DNA from: Verpa conica | Taxonomy: Eukaryota; Ascomycota; Pezizomycetes; Pezizales; Morchellaceae | DNA: 64,000 nucleotides | Assembly (NCBI GenBank): GCA_033030425.1 | Contig: JAUFSD010000005.1 | Location: forward strand, 682,001-746,000 | Reading direction: 5' to 3' | Made by a program: the position numbers and the translations under genes | The notes under the pieces: generated by a model | What the model saw: the letters and a program-made list of their open reading frames with translations, nothing else | Databases searched by the model: none | Told to the model about the DNA's origin: nothing | Shown: in pieces, positions 35,670-49,107 of the stretch | How the letters are laid out: every line of letters begins with the position of its first letter | How positions within the stretch are numbered: position 1 is the stretch's first letter

Positions 35670-38600
35670 GCGGCTATCACAGTACTGAGCAGGGGGCCCA
35701 AACAGTCCAGGAGCCTCCAAGAAGATGACGTTTTCTTCCGATGTCTCTGTTTTTTTTTACCCTTCCCGTTCTTCACTGGAGGGCACACTACCGGGAAGAA
35801 GTCAAGTACAAAGGCGGAAAGTACTTTTTGACCTAGAACAGTGGGGAAATGCAAGAAACAGGGCAAAAGGGACCAGAAGTCCTACAGGACCGGAGGAATG
35901 CCAGCTTTATATACCTATGTATCAGGGTATTGAAAGGAAATAAAAATCTAGATCTCCCGGTGGAGGGTGAAAATTTTTGATGATGTTTGTGATCGGGCTC
36001 GATTTCGAACACATCTTGCACACGTGAAAAACAAAGACGGCATCCAACTAAAGCGGGGAAGCACAAGTGCTCACTTGAGCGCTGCTGTACCCTACCTTAC
36101 TGTTAGAACGAGAATTGTTTGCTTGGTGGTTATCTGTTGATGAGAACCATGCACACTAAACGCACCACCCCACTCCTTCTACCCAATCATGGGTGTTGCA
36201 TTTGCGAGATCTGTGACGGCAAACGCTGCCCTTTCCGGCTCCACAACCCTCACAGTCGGCCGTTTAAGGTGCGGCTACTTTGTGTAACACCGGGCCTGCA
36301 TTCTTGGAAATGCTCCCCTCCAGCCGCAGCCCCTTTTGGAGCCGCAGGTACTATACCTAGGTACGGCACCCCTCACACTGTGCTGCAGAATGAATAGTGT
36401 AATTCAACGCCCAACTAGAAGTGCAGAAACTATACTCTATGCTCTAACAATCCCCAAAACGACCCGGGTATTCACTTAATTTGATCTACTCAAGAGGCCG
36501 CTACCATCGTTCCCGCTTCCCATCTGCATACCTCGCAAAAAAATAAATATGGAGAATTGTTTCCCCACCATGAGTACGAAATTACCAGAGGGTTCACGAA
36601 TTTCAGGTCTCTGACTTCGGGAGAACTCGGCTAGTCCAATTCCAAAGACTATGTCGCTATTGGTCCTCTCGACTCCACCCCACACCACAGTGTGTCTCTG
36701 TCGCGGACAATCGGTGTATCGGTTTCTCAGCCGGCACCAACTTATGAGTCATGGATTCTTAAGCTATATTCGTTCACCGCTTTCGTTTTGCCTACGGTTT
36801 CAGGTCTCTAAACCCTTGGTAAATATTTAGCCTTATTCCTCTAGATTTTGTAGACTTGGTTTCAACCGGATCATGCCATGGGTGGGATTGCCCCGTTCAA
36901 AAGGGAACAACGCAGAGGTGACTAGCACAAACTCTCGCGAAAAAAATATTTTTTACAGCCTGAAGCCATGTCTGCTGACAACTTTAGAAACACGGCAGAT
37001 TAATATTTGTTTCTGAGTCGACTAGTATCCTCGATGAACAAAACTTCTCCGCGGAGCTTTGCATCATATTATGTCTAGTGAACCCTGCGTTGCAATATCC
37101 AGCTAGAGTTGCAACTCGGGAATGGAAACCCCACCTCTCCAATTTACATTACCTTTTTAGCGTGCCACCTCCAAACCAGACAAGTCGGTTGTATCACTTC
37201 TACCACGAGTGGGAGCGGGATCAGAAATAACGAACAAAATAACAAGATAAAGGTACATCGGGGGCTCAAATTCCTTGTCTCAGAATATAAGCAAAAAGAT
37301 ATACTCTTGTGGGCTCCAATTCTCTCGACGGATGTTGTGCCACACACGGCAGAGAGATAGACAAAATCTTTAGGCGCTAGTTGACAGCTTTCCATCTCGA
37401 TCCCCCCTTCAGGAGTGCATCTAGACCGGATGAAATACATGTAGATTCGGTACTCCCAGAGACACCATCCTATTGAGGATAATCTACATACTACAGAAAA
37501 ATCTGATTATACCCATTCGCTACACTCGCATCAGCATTTCTACAGATTTCTATGATCACTCCTTTTTTGCAGTTCCATATTGGTTAGAGACCCCAAAATT
37601 TTATGTACTTCTCCAAAGGGTAGAAGATCGCTTGAGAGCTCCAGTATTCAAATACAACCTCTAATAAGAATAATGTAATTAAAAGTAAGACATTAAAAAT
37701 TTAGGACCCCTCAGATCTCCAACGAAGGTTCCCACAATAATTACCAACCGTAGGGTGCCTACTCACCGTTCTTGCTTTTAAAATAACTCTGCCATAGATT
37801 ATGCCAGTGACGACCACTAATAGAGTAATATTCTTCTAGTTGACTTTTCACGGAACATCACTCGATCTTGGCAGGAAGGATGTTGTATCGTGCAGGTTCC
37901 CGGCTACACCCACACGTAATCATAATAAATTCCTGCACCCGTAAAGATCGGACATATAATCGATCGCCCAAAACAATGTCGAGACTACTTTTGTTCTTGG
38001 GAGCTGAGACGCGCGCAGAGTCCTGTCGCCCACCTATTAGTACACACTAGCAGCCTCCTCACTATTGCTTTGACTGTTGGATAAAAGTTATAGATCACAA
38101 TAAATCAATTCTGCCGAATGCCACGCATAACAGTGCGAAATCTGGTTTATTTTTTCAAAGAGAATCGCAAAAAACTTAGGGGATCTGGGGACGAAAATTT
38201 ACCGGTACCACAGTGATCTCGAGAGTGCGGGGTTGAGGAAAGGGGCTGACGAGTGAACCAGGGGAGCGGGGGGGATGTTCCACAAATGACGAATGCGGGG
38301 AAGCGTGGAGATATCCGCAAAGTTGATTCTATTTGATGGACCATCTCATCTTTCGATAATATAAGTTATTTGGTATATCGTAGTGAATATGCACATAGAA
38401 AAATACCTAACCGGAAATTTCTAAACCCCTCTCAAACATCAAGACATGCACCTCAAACTTTAGCTGGATTGTGACGTGAACACAACAGTTCGGCACAGGG
38501 ACTTGGATACTAGATCTCAATTCAAGATACAGCGGCCGAGTGATAATAAAAGCAACTAACTAGGAACACGATAAGCGACCTCAATTGAATCCTCGCACGT

Positions 38601-38861
38601 GGGGGTACCGGTCACACGTGCGATAGGATAGATGGCAAACAGAGAAGTAAAGAACACTCAAACTTGCGCCACAGTCGGCGGTCGATTTTGACAACAGGAT
38701 AAAATATGTATATCCCCACGTACGTTTAGGTCCGACCTTGGAGAGTCGGCAATCTCCGGTTGCCGCTTCCCAAGTCGGCACCAAGGGGTTATTACCGATG
38801 ATCTATTGTACACTGAGAATCGAGATTACAACGACTCGATACTCAGTCAACTGCTGGTGGT

Positions 38862-39197
38862 TCAGGCGCATAGTATTGTACTGGACGATTCTGAGACGTG
38901 CCGGTAGAATATGCCGATGCACTGCACATATTTATTGTGTGGCAATACTGGTGAGTGTGAATAATTAAGACGAGGGGTGGTGTGCTCGTATATGTACATG
39001 TAAAGTGGCTTATGATCGGTATATATAATTTGTATCGAGCGATTCAAATCTATACCAATGATAGGCCTATGGCATACCACAGCACCATATAATACTTGTA
39101 GAAACGCAGAAGATACCCAAATCTCAATATAAATTAGTATCTGACGTCCTGGCTCCAAAATGCTCCTAGGATAACTAGATGGTTCAGCCATAAGCAA
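38862..39197 (-). pseudogene. Possible LTR-retrotransposon RNase H fragment
   Basis: A 111-residue open stretch in which the block IIYTDHKPLYMYI matches the catalytic-domain signature (TDHKPL) of the RNase H that follows reverse transcriptase in Ty3/gypsy-type elements. Flanking residues are not convincing and no reverse transcriptase, integrase or LTR was found. Other frames are closed, so it would be a decayed relic. Low confidence. Confidence 0.3.
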
Positions 39198-42100
39198 AGA
39201 ATTAGCTAGAATTAACAGCTGGTACCCGGGAGGAGGTCCCCGCAGCCTTTAACTATCTATCTAAATATCAGATGTGTGATGATTTCTATAGCTTGATCAG
39301 TCGAGGTTTGAGTTTATGGGTATAAATATCTTGATCTTGATTGGTACTTTAATGTTAGTAGTACAAGTTCCGCTATATATCTAGCTAGCTACCGCTCGGC
39401 ACGGCACCAGAATCAGGTCTCTAATGTGAACCCCTGCGTAACTGATATTTTCTGTCTATGTTCCACAGGAGTTGGGAAAATCAACTCAAAAACGATCTAG
39501 GTATAGGGGTCTCGTGCCCTTTGCATGCCCTTAAAAGCTTCGCCTAATATAAAGCGACGTAGTACTCGTAATTGGTAATAGTGATTCGCCCTGCACTAGC
39601 ATATTGACGGTTTTTTTTAGCAAGTCCAAAACTTACACCTCCAAGTTCCTTATGCCTACAGTAGGTATTTTTATCTAACCTATAACTCTACGTGGGAGTG
39701 CAGCTATCCACTGGGAAGCAAAAAGTATCAATCACAGCTACGTACGCCATGTGTTAAATATACGCCACATAACACTCCATTAGAAGAGGCCTAGAAAATG
39801 ACTTATTACTTTATGATAATACTAATCACAGGATTTTACTATTTCTTCCTCTAGATATAAGCGATATATTCTTCTAGACCTACAGCCCCAGATATCCCCA
39901 TTGTGCCATGGCTCTGGACTAATAGTTTTATTATATACCATAGACAGTAACCTCCGATAACCCAGCTGATATTATATTTCGGGTTAAGAGTAGCCAGAGC
40001 TTCTTGAGACTAGCCCATTTAAACATACTACAGGCATCCTTTGCGTGCGGTTCGCTTCTTTCGCCCACTTCTAGCACCCTGGCTTGATAACATAATATAC
40101 TAAGTAGCTAAGTACCCTATATCTGAATTAGCTGAAACATACATTTCTAGGATAGAGCTTAGCATCCACTAACACGGTATGAGATCTATTAGATACCCTT
40201 TAAGAACGAAATTCATTAATGCATGTAGTATGCGTGAAGAGGGCCGGGTATAATCAAGTCGGCGAATCAGTGAAAAACACCCTATATCTTTATTCCTATA
40301 GCTATATAGAGACCTCAAAAAGTTACCGATATTCTGAAGCTTTGCCACCTGATTGTGCGTAAAATGATTGAATCATCACGAATCACTCGTTATCCTAGAA
40401 TTCCAGTAATACTATTTTTAATTTACTAAGTATACTTAAGCTTCTAGATATATAATATATTACCGTAAAAAAAGAAACTCTCAAGGAAATAAATAACGTA
40501 AAAAAATTGACACCTATAGGTCCTATTTGTATGCTATGCCCTCATGTCTACCTAAAGAAACAGATACCTACATGTAGCTAGGCCGGAGCAATAACTCATC
40601 TATCAACTTTACACCTTAGAGGCTGTTTGGGGGGGGCCTCTTTTTTATTTACGAGTAGTCTTAATTATTAAGAGCTAGTATAAATTAAATAATAAATCTC
40701 GGCTATGAGAGAGTATCGAGTGATATAATGTGATAGAAACTACCCACTATAATGTATAACTACAACGCTTAACTATGTATTACCTAATACCACCCATGGT
40801 TAACTACATTCATCATATATACCTCCAGATATGTTTAAGTCTTCGATCCTATACGGTGTCACCGTGAGGAATATTCCTTTAAGTATATCCACTATGTTTT
40901 CACTAGTTAGTCAATGATTTATTTAATAAAAAATTTAAATTTCAGTAATTTATCCAAGTACAGAGTCGACCGCCACTATGTCTTTATGTCTAGAAAAAAA
41001 GTCTACTATCATCTCCGCTATAGCTAGGCCTAGGGGCTATGCCACGACTCAACAGGATCAAAGGTCCGAGATCATACCATGTATAGTTTAGTTGCTGTAA
41101 CCAAACTTACGCGTCATTGTGCCATATATAGCATATATCACCTTTGGAGCCGGCATCTTGAGAAATCACTCGACACCCGGAAGTGCGGCACCCTCCCCTT
41201 CATTAAGTATGCAGATTATAGAACTAGATCACCACCCCCAATAATTATCAGTCTATTAGCCATTGCATATTTCATTCAATTTACCTTTCGCAGCTAGGAA
41301 GAGTACTCCCTCTACCAGAGGCGTGAAGGACGATAGACATAACTCATTTCCGGCGTAGCAAGGAGCCTACTCTTTTGTACATATTTATTTGGTCTTAAAG
41401 ACCAATACTCTACGTACCCCTGAGTTTCAACTTTTAATTTACCTGTAACAACAGTGGGTGGGGTTTAGAGGATTTACATGCCGGCCTGATCTACTTATGT
41501 TTTGAGGTCTCGACCACCCGAGCCTTCCTATTGAGGTTTCTTAGTAGCTATGATTGGCATAGCAAATAAGAACTACTATTAAGGAAGTTTGAACTTGATG
41601 TTAATTACTAAGGTAAACGCTTAAATTTTGCGTGTGCTTTTCAGAAGCTAGTGCTAAATAGGATGTAGAAAGTCCCTGTTTCCCTCTAAAGGCGCCTGTG
41701 CTTTTCTGTAATTGGTTGCCATCTTGGTTACTGTTGATCTCTTCTTATACTCGTTTCATATCTGTCTATGCATTATAGTAAGTACGCGACGATTGTGCGA
41801 AGATCATCAAATATGGTGTGTTGCAAGACTGAATATCTGTGTGGTATTCGAAACAGGGTACGTAGGTTGGTGCTTACCTAGCAAAAGAGTTTGGAATCTG
41901 GCGGCTAGAGCGCGTGAGCTTCCTTTGTCTGTATTATATATCAATAAAATATTCGGGAGAATATAACAGGTATTTTGATTATAAGCATCATAAAAGTTCA
42001 ATCCGGGTTACCTTTTGGCATATGGGCTCATGTTTAAAACTGGGCGCGTAGACTTATATATGCCTAGCTAGGTGAAAGAAGCGAAAGAATATATGCTTGC

Positions 42101-44215
42101 AGAGTGAAACGAATAGGAGTTTATCCCCCATGCCAATAGAGAAGCTAGAAAAACAAGTAATCAGAAATTATGAAGTAAAGCCTACCGCCGGGTTAGGCAT
42201 ATCGCTCCACCCAGATTATCCCAAGATCGCCAACACTTGGGCCATCAGCAAAAATTGCAAAGAACATTGGGATGCTAGCCGCCCAAGAGGAGGCGCGGCA
42301 TCAGTGAACAAGCAGTTGATATCCATGTCTGAGACACATACAGCAACTTAGAGGGATCCCACCTACTTACAAGGGATTGTAGAGTAGATAGGTGATCAAG
42401 GATTATCGTAGAACACTGCCGATGTCAATGCTTTTGACAGGTAGGCGGGAAGCCGCTATCTATTTCGCAATACTTGATCTTCTTCGGATTTGAAAGTGAC
42501 ATATTTACTGAAATAATTAGCCAACACTTACTAAATTATATGTGTGGGTTTAACTCAAGAACCCCCGCTTGAAAAGCCGATTAAGGCGCTATTTCCGTTC
42601 TAGCCCTCTCTAGTACGTTGTGCAGTAACTTAATTATAATACCTGGGATATGTGGTTATTTTGTAGGAGAACACGCGTCCCTGCTTTCCCGGAAGGGAGG
42701 TCCGGTTAATTAGTGACAATTTTTTACTTACGGGACATAGCTCCATTATACCCTTTATGTACGAAAAGCAGTACATGAAGAGTGTATATTATCCTACACA
42801 GGGGACTTTACTATTAATATTTAGCGACGATGATCAGTGACGCGAGCTGTCAAAGACACTTCCCGTCGACAGGTATATAGGACATGTAGGTACGTAGAGT
42901 ATTGGAAGGGAATTAACAGGGGCGGGTTTCACGGATGTTTGGCCTCTGATTTTTGCCTGCCTTTTCAAAGACCAAGACGCGGTCGATAACGTCATCGCTT
43001 TTATGTTATGTTTTTCTCTGCCTACCATCTCGGGCCAGCTTACGCAGCTTCCCCGCTGCCAAGATAGAGGTGCATACTAGCATATTTATGCGCTGCACAA
43101 AGGCAGACCCGGGCGGATAAGTTCCGAGTACCAAGTGACGATACAGTCCGGGTTACTCTGGAGGCGCTACTCTGGTTCTAGAAGTGCACATTGTCAAAAC
43201 GGTTTTTATCATGTGGCTGTAGTATCGTGAATTTGGATGTTGGAACTTTGGACCCGAAAAAGCCACGCGGCTCAAGTGCTCTCGGCTAACTGGGCCGTGA
43301 GCCAGGCCGAATTTCACATTTCATCCAAACCTCCACAACCACTGGTGAGGCCACTAGAGCTCAGGAGGATCTTTACTCGAATAAAATTGAGTTATTTGGA
43401 AAAACTTGGTATCCATGACCGGCCTATCTAGAGTAGGTACATGTAGCTGGGGCTTAGCGGCAGAGCTAAATCGCACCTCAAAGCACTGCTAAAATGCACT
43501 TCACAACACAGTAGTAGAAATATTAGGCGTTCATCCCTCTCCCTCCTTCTCCTCGTCCTCTGCAGATCAAGACCTATATGGTGTTTCAACCATGAATTCA
43601 AATTAGGCCTATTCGCGCCTGTAATACCCTCTCAAGCGACTGCTGCCAAACCCCGTAAAGTAGGGAGGCCGGTGGGGGCTGTTACTTCCCAAACAAGTAT
43701 CCAAGCACGAGGCGTGTCTCCCTTTTTTTCACCCGCTCCCGCCCAGGGTTCATCAAGAAAAAAAGTCTTGGAAGTCTTGGAAAGAGTTCTTGGAATCTTG
43801 GACCGGGTCAGCCTTGCCCAAATGGAATTATTCCTCCTGCTCTCTCGCTCAGAGGAACCACCACTCTCGTTTATCCCCGTCCTCCGCCGGTGCTCTTATC
43901 TATTAAGCTTCTCGCTCCTTTCCCACACTCATTTACAGCATCTCTACATCTTTCTTTCGTTACCTATATATACCTACGTTCCTACCTTTAAACCTAGGTC
44001 TCAACTACACTACAACAGCCAGGGGCTTCCGTCATCATTGTTTCGTAATCTATAAGGCACGCGACAAGATCACTAAATCAATTTCCAGCACTGCCTAATC
44101 AACACCCTCACTCACTATATAATAACCCTATCAATCCAGCCCCGATTTTAAGTTGAGATATTCTATTGGAAAAGAGAAAGAAGGAATAAAACTCAAAAAT
44201 TTACAATACACAAAT

Positions 44216-45418
44216 ATGCGGCTTCAAGCTTTTTTCTTAGGAATGGTAACACTTGGTTCCGTTGTGTCGGGAGCAGCGGTCGTGAAACAAGAGAGAACAC
44301 CACCTCCAGAGGAACCACCAAGTACAAAATACTTTCGTAGGTCCCCCCCCCAAAAAAAATGTTGTTGCCGTAATATTACAGGTTACTAACAGCTGTCGTG
44401 TGACTAGATGAACCTGGGTTAGTTTTTCTGAGCTTTTTCGCCGGGTTCCTTGCTAACAGAAACGCAGTCGAACAGATTTAACTGGTCATTATGATGCGCG
44501 ATTCTTCGAAAAAGTTGTGGACTATGATGAGAGAAGGGACACTTTGACACATCTAGCGAAAGCTTGGCTTCAGACAACTGCGAAGGAGGGGATCGAGACA
44601 TGGATTGCTCACGGAACACTGCTCGGGTGGTGGTGGAGTGGAAATGTCAGTAATTACAGATATTGCCCTCGAAATAATCATCGATGCTAATTATTTCTTA
44701 GATTCTCCCTTGGGATTGGGATCTCGACGTCCAGATGTCTGCAAAGACATTAACTATGATTGGCGAGAAATACAACAATACACGCCACCACTACACCTCA
44801 GAGGACGGCAAGGTGACACGAGAGTATCTTCTTGACGTCAACCCATGGATTTGGGAGCGAGTCAGAGGTGATGGTAATAATATCATCGATGCAAGGTGGA
44901 TCGATATCAGGAACGGGCTGTATATCGATATTACTGGTATTGCCGAGACCAACCCAGAAACCCCTGGTGTTTTGAATTGCAAAAACTACCATAGATATAA
45001 GGTGAGTAATTTGGATTTATTTTTGGATTTCTGGTCAGCTGCTATGGAGTGCTACGAAAACAAATATATACCTAGGTCGTTTTTCTTTTTTCCTGAAGAA
45101 TGTAGACTAACAAAGTTCTAATAGACTGATGATATCTGGCCTCTCCGTGATACTCTCTTCGAGGGCGTTCCGGCTAAAATTCCATATAACTTTGACGAAA
45201 TCCTCATGAAAGAATACAAAGCGAAAGCGCTTGTTGTCACCGAGTACGAAGGACATCGATGGAATACTCATACCAAGACTTGGGACCGAGCATCTGAAGT
45301 TCCTTCAGGGAGGGCAGCGGAAGATCTCATGAAGACAGTCCGAGAACCTGAGAAGTACTCGACCGTCGAATCAGGTGGCTTCTTTTATAATGCGTTCAGG
45401 CTGCTACACTGGTGGTGA
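44216..45418 (+). CDS. LicD-family (Mnn4-like) secretory phosphotransferase-type protein
   Basis: Five exons: 44216-44336, 44408-44417 (10 nt), 44468-44645, 44702-45001 and 45125-45418, total 300 aa. An N-terminal signal peptide (MRLQAFFLGMVTLGSVVSGA) precedes a short Pro-rich linker. Spliced, it reads KYF-HEPG-RTDLTGHYDARFF, then the LicD core: ETWIAHGTLLGWWW, LPWDWDLDVQM, REYLLDVNPW, DARWIDIRNGLYIDITG. The DWDLD acidic motif is the family metal/catalytic signature. Yeast Mnn4 is needed for mannosylphosphate addition to cell-wall glycans, and fungal secreted LicD proteins are thought to act in the Golgi. The 10-nt second exon and the acceptor choice AACGCAG are required to keep this motif order in frame. 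First of three genes in a row on the plus strand. Confidence 0.85.
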
Positions 45419-46109
45419 TTTCATTCTTTGCGTCCCAAAATTCATCTTTTATTTGTATATCTCCTTCCTATTTTCATAATTGTTATTTGGGGTGCTGTTA
45501 GATGGGTTGTATATTTGGCATTTTCTTTCGACTCGAAGGGCTCGGGACGAAGATTGAATGGTTTCCGTTTGCATTGGAGGGTGGTCTTTGGCTTGACAGC
45601 ACCAGGATGAGTTATTGCTTATGGGCTGTCCTTTTGGTAGGATGTACATTAGTTTGTGGGGAGATTCACCAAACGGTCTTAGGATGAAAAGAATGGGTGC
45701 TGCGCAGTTGGCAGGCGATGTCTTTAAGCTTGGGACTCACCTGAGTATGGAGTTTTTTGACTTTGTTTTCTGGTTTTCATGCTTCTTTGGGATAAGGGTT
45801 CTTTTCTTGCAGTCATTATGGTTCTTTGTTTATCATTCCTTTTTTATTCTTAATTCTCCTTGTCCGTAGTTTTTGAGCAGTAATTCTAGACCGATTATCA
45901 AGCAAAAAAGGAGCACACGATAGGGTGGAGAAAGGCCGAAGTTGCAGCAGTCCCACCTTGAAAGTGACCGTTGGCGATTGCCAATAATGACGTTGGTATT
46001 ATTTCTTGGTGCAACGCTTCTGGAACCTCAAGAACCCCCAAGAACCCCCCGCAGATTCGGTCCGTCCCTGCACGACATACGCCGTTGGGCCTTCTACTGA
46101 GGTTTCAAA
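45419..46109. other. Intergenic region between LicD-like and PSD1 genes
   Basis: 691 bp. T-rich and G/T-rich 3' flank with short overlapping frames but no motif. The final 150 bp are C-rich and lead to the PSD1 start. No repeat recognised. Confidence 0.45.
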
Positions 46110-47840
46110 ATGCCCGCTCCTCCACTATACCGCTTACGTCCCCCTTTGCGGCGCCCGATTCGTCTATCGAGTAACCACTTTTCAGCACCGTCGGTTCTTT
46201 TACTCCTTCGACGCCCTACACCACCAGTAGTATCACGGGGATTGCGCCACTACTCGTCCCAGAAAAAACAACATAGACAGTCTTTCTTTGAGAAACTACG
46301 GGACTCTTGGAATGATACAAAAGTAGAATGGTATTCTATACCAGTTGGCCTAGGGATCGGTGTGGTGGCGTTTGCACACCTAAGGAATATACGTAACCGG
46401 GATAATAAGGAGAGTGGCCTCGGGTCTGGTGATGATGGGTCCGGAAGTGGAAAGAAGATACGGCCTATGGGATCGTGGTAGGTAGTTTCTCCTTCATTGG
46501 GGAGAGCACAGGCCTCAAATTCATGGGAACAGGCCTACGCCACCCTGAGACCACAAGAATCAGTAGCTAATTGGACGTTGTTCCGTAGGCAAGTTCAAGT
46601 CCTATCGACTCTCCCCCTTAAAGCGCTATCCTACTACTGGGGAAAATTCAATGAGATTCCTCTCCCGGTATTCCTCCGTGTTCCCGGGTTCAAGCTCTAC
46701 TCTTGGATATTTGGTGTGAATCTCGCCGAGGTTGAGCAAGATGATCTCCGCAGCTATAGAAACCTTGCGGAATTTTTCTACCGTCGACTGAAACCTGGCT
46801 GTCGACCGATCGATGCACGACCAGAGTCTGTGGTATCCCCAGCAGATGGAAAGGTGCTACAGTTTGGTGTAGTCCATGCGGGTGGGGAGGTTGAACAGGT
46901 GAAGGGAATGACTTACTCACTCGATGCGTTGTTGGGTACGCCGGGGTCGATTCATAGCGAGGGCAAATCCCCGAGTCCTTCGGCGTTGGTTAAAGCAAAG
47001 CTTGAAGGGAAGGGGATTGAGTCTGGGACTACAGAAGCGAGGTATGGAAAGGGTGGGGACGGAGATAAGGACTCAGCAGTCTACCAAAGCGATGAAGAGT
47101 TTGCCAACGTGAATGGGATATCATATACCCTCCCATCTCTCCTCTCTGGCGATACCGACCAAAAGGCATCTACTGATACTCCCGAACAAGATGTCTCAAT
47201 TCCTAGTGACTCTAGCACGGTCGTCGAGGTCGGAAGTGATCTGGCAAAGGGTGTGATGAGCTCTTGGTGGGGGGGGGATATAGAAATGCGGAAGAAGCGC
47301 CTCTTCTTTGCTGTCGTCTACCTTGCCCCTGGGGATTACCACCGCTTCCATTCCCCGGTCAATTGGGTTGTTGAACGCCGTCGTCACTTTGCTGGAGAGC
47401 TTTACTCAGTGTCCCCGTACCTTCAGAACAGACTTCCGAATCTTTTTACACTAAACGAGCGCGTTGTGTTACTGGGTCGTTGGAAGTACGGGATGTTCTC
47501 AATGACACCCGTTGGTGCAACCAATGTCGGTTCTATCAAAATACATTTTGATAGAGAACTACGAACAAATAGTCTAACGCATGATGCGACAAAGGCGGAC
47601 AGTCAAGGGGGGTTTGCAGAGGCGAATTACAAAGGTGCTAGTACATTGTTAGGAGGCTATCCTATAGCGAAGGGTGGGGAGATTGGGGGCTTCAATTTAG
47701 GTAGTACTGTAGTGCTTGTTTTTGAAGCGCCTGGAAGTAGTGTGGGTGGTGAGCCTGGGATGGGTGGGTTTAGGTTCACTGTGCAAAGGGGACAATATAT
47801 CAAGGTTGGTGAGGCTTTGGGGGTTATTGAAGATTCATAA
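46110..47840 (+). CDS. PSD1: Phosphatidylserine decarboxylase, mitochondrial
   Basis: Two exons, 46110-46477 and 46589-47840, total 539 aa. The intron removes an in-frame TAG and yields RPMGSW/QVQVLSTLPLKAL, the usual fungal join. An Arg-rich mitochondrial presequence (residues 1-60) precedes one inner-membrane helix (about 75-93, IPVGLGIGVVAFAHL). The catalytic domain contains PADGKVLQFG, a family motif (VVYLAPGDYHRFHSP) and the LGST self-cleavage site near L493-T496. There the chain splits before S495 into beta and pyruvoyl-alpha subunits. It converts phosphatidylserine to phosphatidylethanolamine. A 100-residue acidic/Ser-rich insert lies between QVKGMTYSLDALLG and the similar VNGISYTLPSLLSG, common in fungi but unneeded for catalysis. 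Confidence 0.95.
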
Positions 47841-48206
47841 GGGGTTTAGCGATTTAGCTGGCTTTATAACCTTTTTTCAGTGTAGATTGCGTATGGGAGT
47901 TTCCCTGTGTTTTCAGATATCACTTAAGGTTAAGCGTTTTATTATAGAGTAGTAATCATTCCCAGGAAATGGTATATTGAGTAAGAAATATCTCTTTGTC
48001 CAATCGGATATTCCACGGATATCAGATGGCACTAGTACCGGTGACGTCTTTAAGCCCTTCTCAGCCTCAACGAAAAGTGTGGACTCTGCATATCGACCCT
48101 GCGTCTCTCCCCTTCATCCAGTGTATCTCTACTGTTATCTAAATCGCCAGATCCAAACCTCTTCTTATCCTATAACCCTATAGCATTGATTGATCTATCC
48201 AGCTGA
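47841..48206. other. Intergenic region
   Basis: 366 bp between two plus-strand genes. AT-rich then C/T-rich. No gene or repeat recognised. Confidence 0.45.
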
Positions 48207-49107
48207 ATGTGGAAGTCCGGCCTGCGAATTCGACCGTTCGCGACGAGACTCTCCATGATAACAGTGGGACACCACGTGCAACGAGCATTCCTAGCCAGCG
48301 TTAGGTCACCCAACCAGCTTTCAGAGACATGGTTCGATTCATCACTTCCAAGGAAGACGCCGGGGGTTGGTAAAGATGTGGATGGGAAGCCGGTCGATGA
48401 GCGGACGTTGAATATGGGAAAGAGTATGTTCTTTGTCCTCCCTATCTCGCTCTCTCCCTCTGGCTACTATCGCAAATTACGGGTTCGTTCGTGAGCTAAT
48501 CATTGTCTCTCTCTATTTGGCATTCGAAAGCACAGCAATCCAGATTCTCCAAGAGCGTATGCCGACGCTTCTCCAATCACCACTCCCTAGCGAGATCCTT
48601 TCCCCGCATATAAGTTTGGTACTATTTCCCTCGACACACCCGCATCTTCCTACTGTCCGGGGCCGGTTGGCATATATTGCAGCGCTCTGGACAACCCCAG
48701 TGGCCTGGGGACGCCTTCCTAGTCGGGATCTTAGACTTCAGGTTCTTAGTGAACGTATGATTAAGGCTGGACCAAACAACATTAACGGCGAGAGGCTCAT
48801 AGTAAAATGGCGCGCATCAACAAAAGCTGATGACATAAGTGAAGAGGCAGCTAGAGAGATCAAGATACAGGGCGGCACGACTGCGGTTGATGATGGGGAG
48901 TTTTGCGGACTTTTTTTGTTTGAGTTTGATGAGAAGGGACGGGTGCAGACACATACGATTGAGAATGCAGATGAGAACCTTGGAGGTGATCATACGAGTA
49001 GTGTGATTACTGTTACTGAGTGGCTTCTCAGGAAGGCAAAAGGGCTGGACGATAGTGGTGGTGGTGGACTTGCGTGGCAGTTTGAGCGGGGTGATAAAGG
49101 TCGATAG
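48207..49107 (+). CDS. Conserved fungal mitochondrial-type protein, function unknown
   Basis: Two exons, 48207-48423 and 48536-49107, total 262 aa. Intron donor GTATGT, branch GAGCTAAT, acceptor GCACAG. The first 40 residues are basic and hydroxylated with few acids (MWKSGLRIRPFATRL), as in a mitochondrial presequence. The body has a compact core: LQERMPTLLQSPLPSEILSP, ISLVLFPSTHPHLPTVRGR, AYIAALWTTPVAWGRLP, LQVLSERM, and FCGLFLFEFDEKGRVQTHTI. I recall homologous proteins across filamentous fungi but no established function. The ordering of hydrophobic strands suggests an NTF2-like fold, which is inference. It follows PSD1 on the same strand, perhaps sharing a mitochondrial location but not demonstrably a pathway. 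Confidence 0.75.

Larger units (their letters stand above)
35159..44215. other. 9-kb gene desert with decayed repeats
   Basis: No supportable gene in about 9 kb. Left third: promoter side of the glutamate synthase gene with GATA motifs and polypyrimidine DNA. From about 37.7 kb to 43 kb the sequence is AT-rich, full of tatata and taag runs and stop codons, as in old or RIP-mutated transposons. A possible retroelement RNase H fragment lies at 38862-39197. From 43.5 kb it becomes C/T-rich, leading into the LicD-like gene. Confidence 0.5.

Noticed and set aside
42118..42351. Short frame of about 70 codons starting MPIEKLEKQ
   Set aside because: Lies in the AT-rich desert without intron, motif or context support. 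May be chance.
43672..44055. Open frame upstream of the LicD-like gene
   Set aside because: Starts at a non-ATG codon, is C/T-rich and looks like promoter or leader DNA.
46497..46588. Treating the second PSD1 frame as starting at 46497
   Set aside because: That codon is TTG and the stretch is intron 1. The GTAGGT...CGTAG junction restores the conserved GSW/QVQVLSTLPLK.
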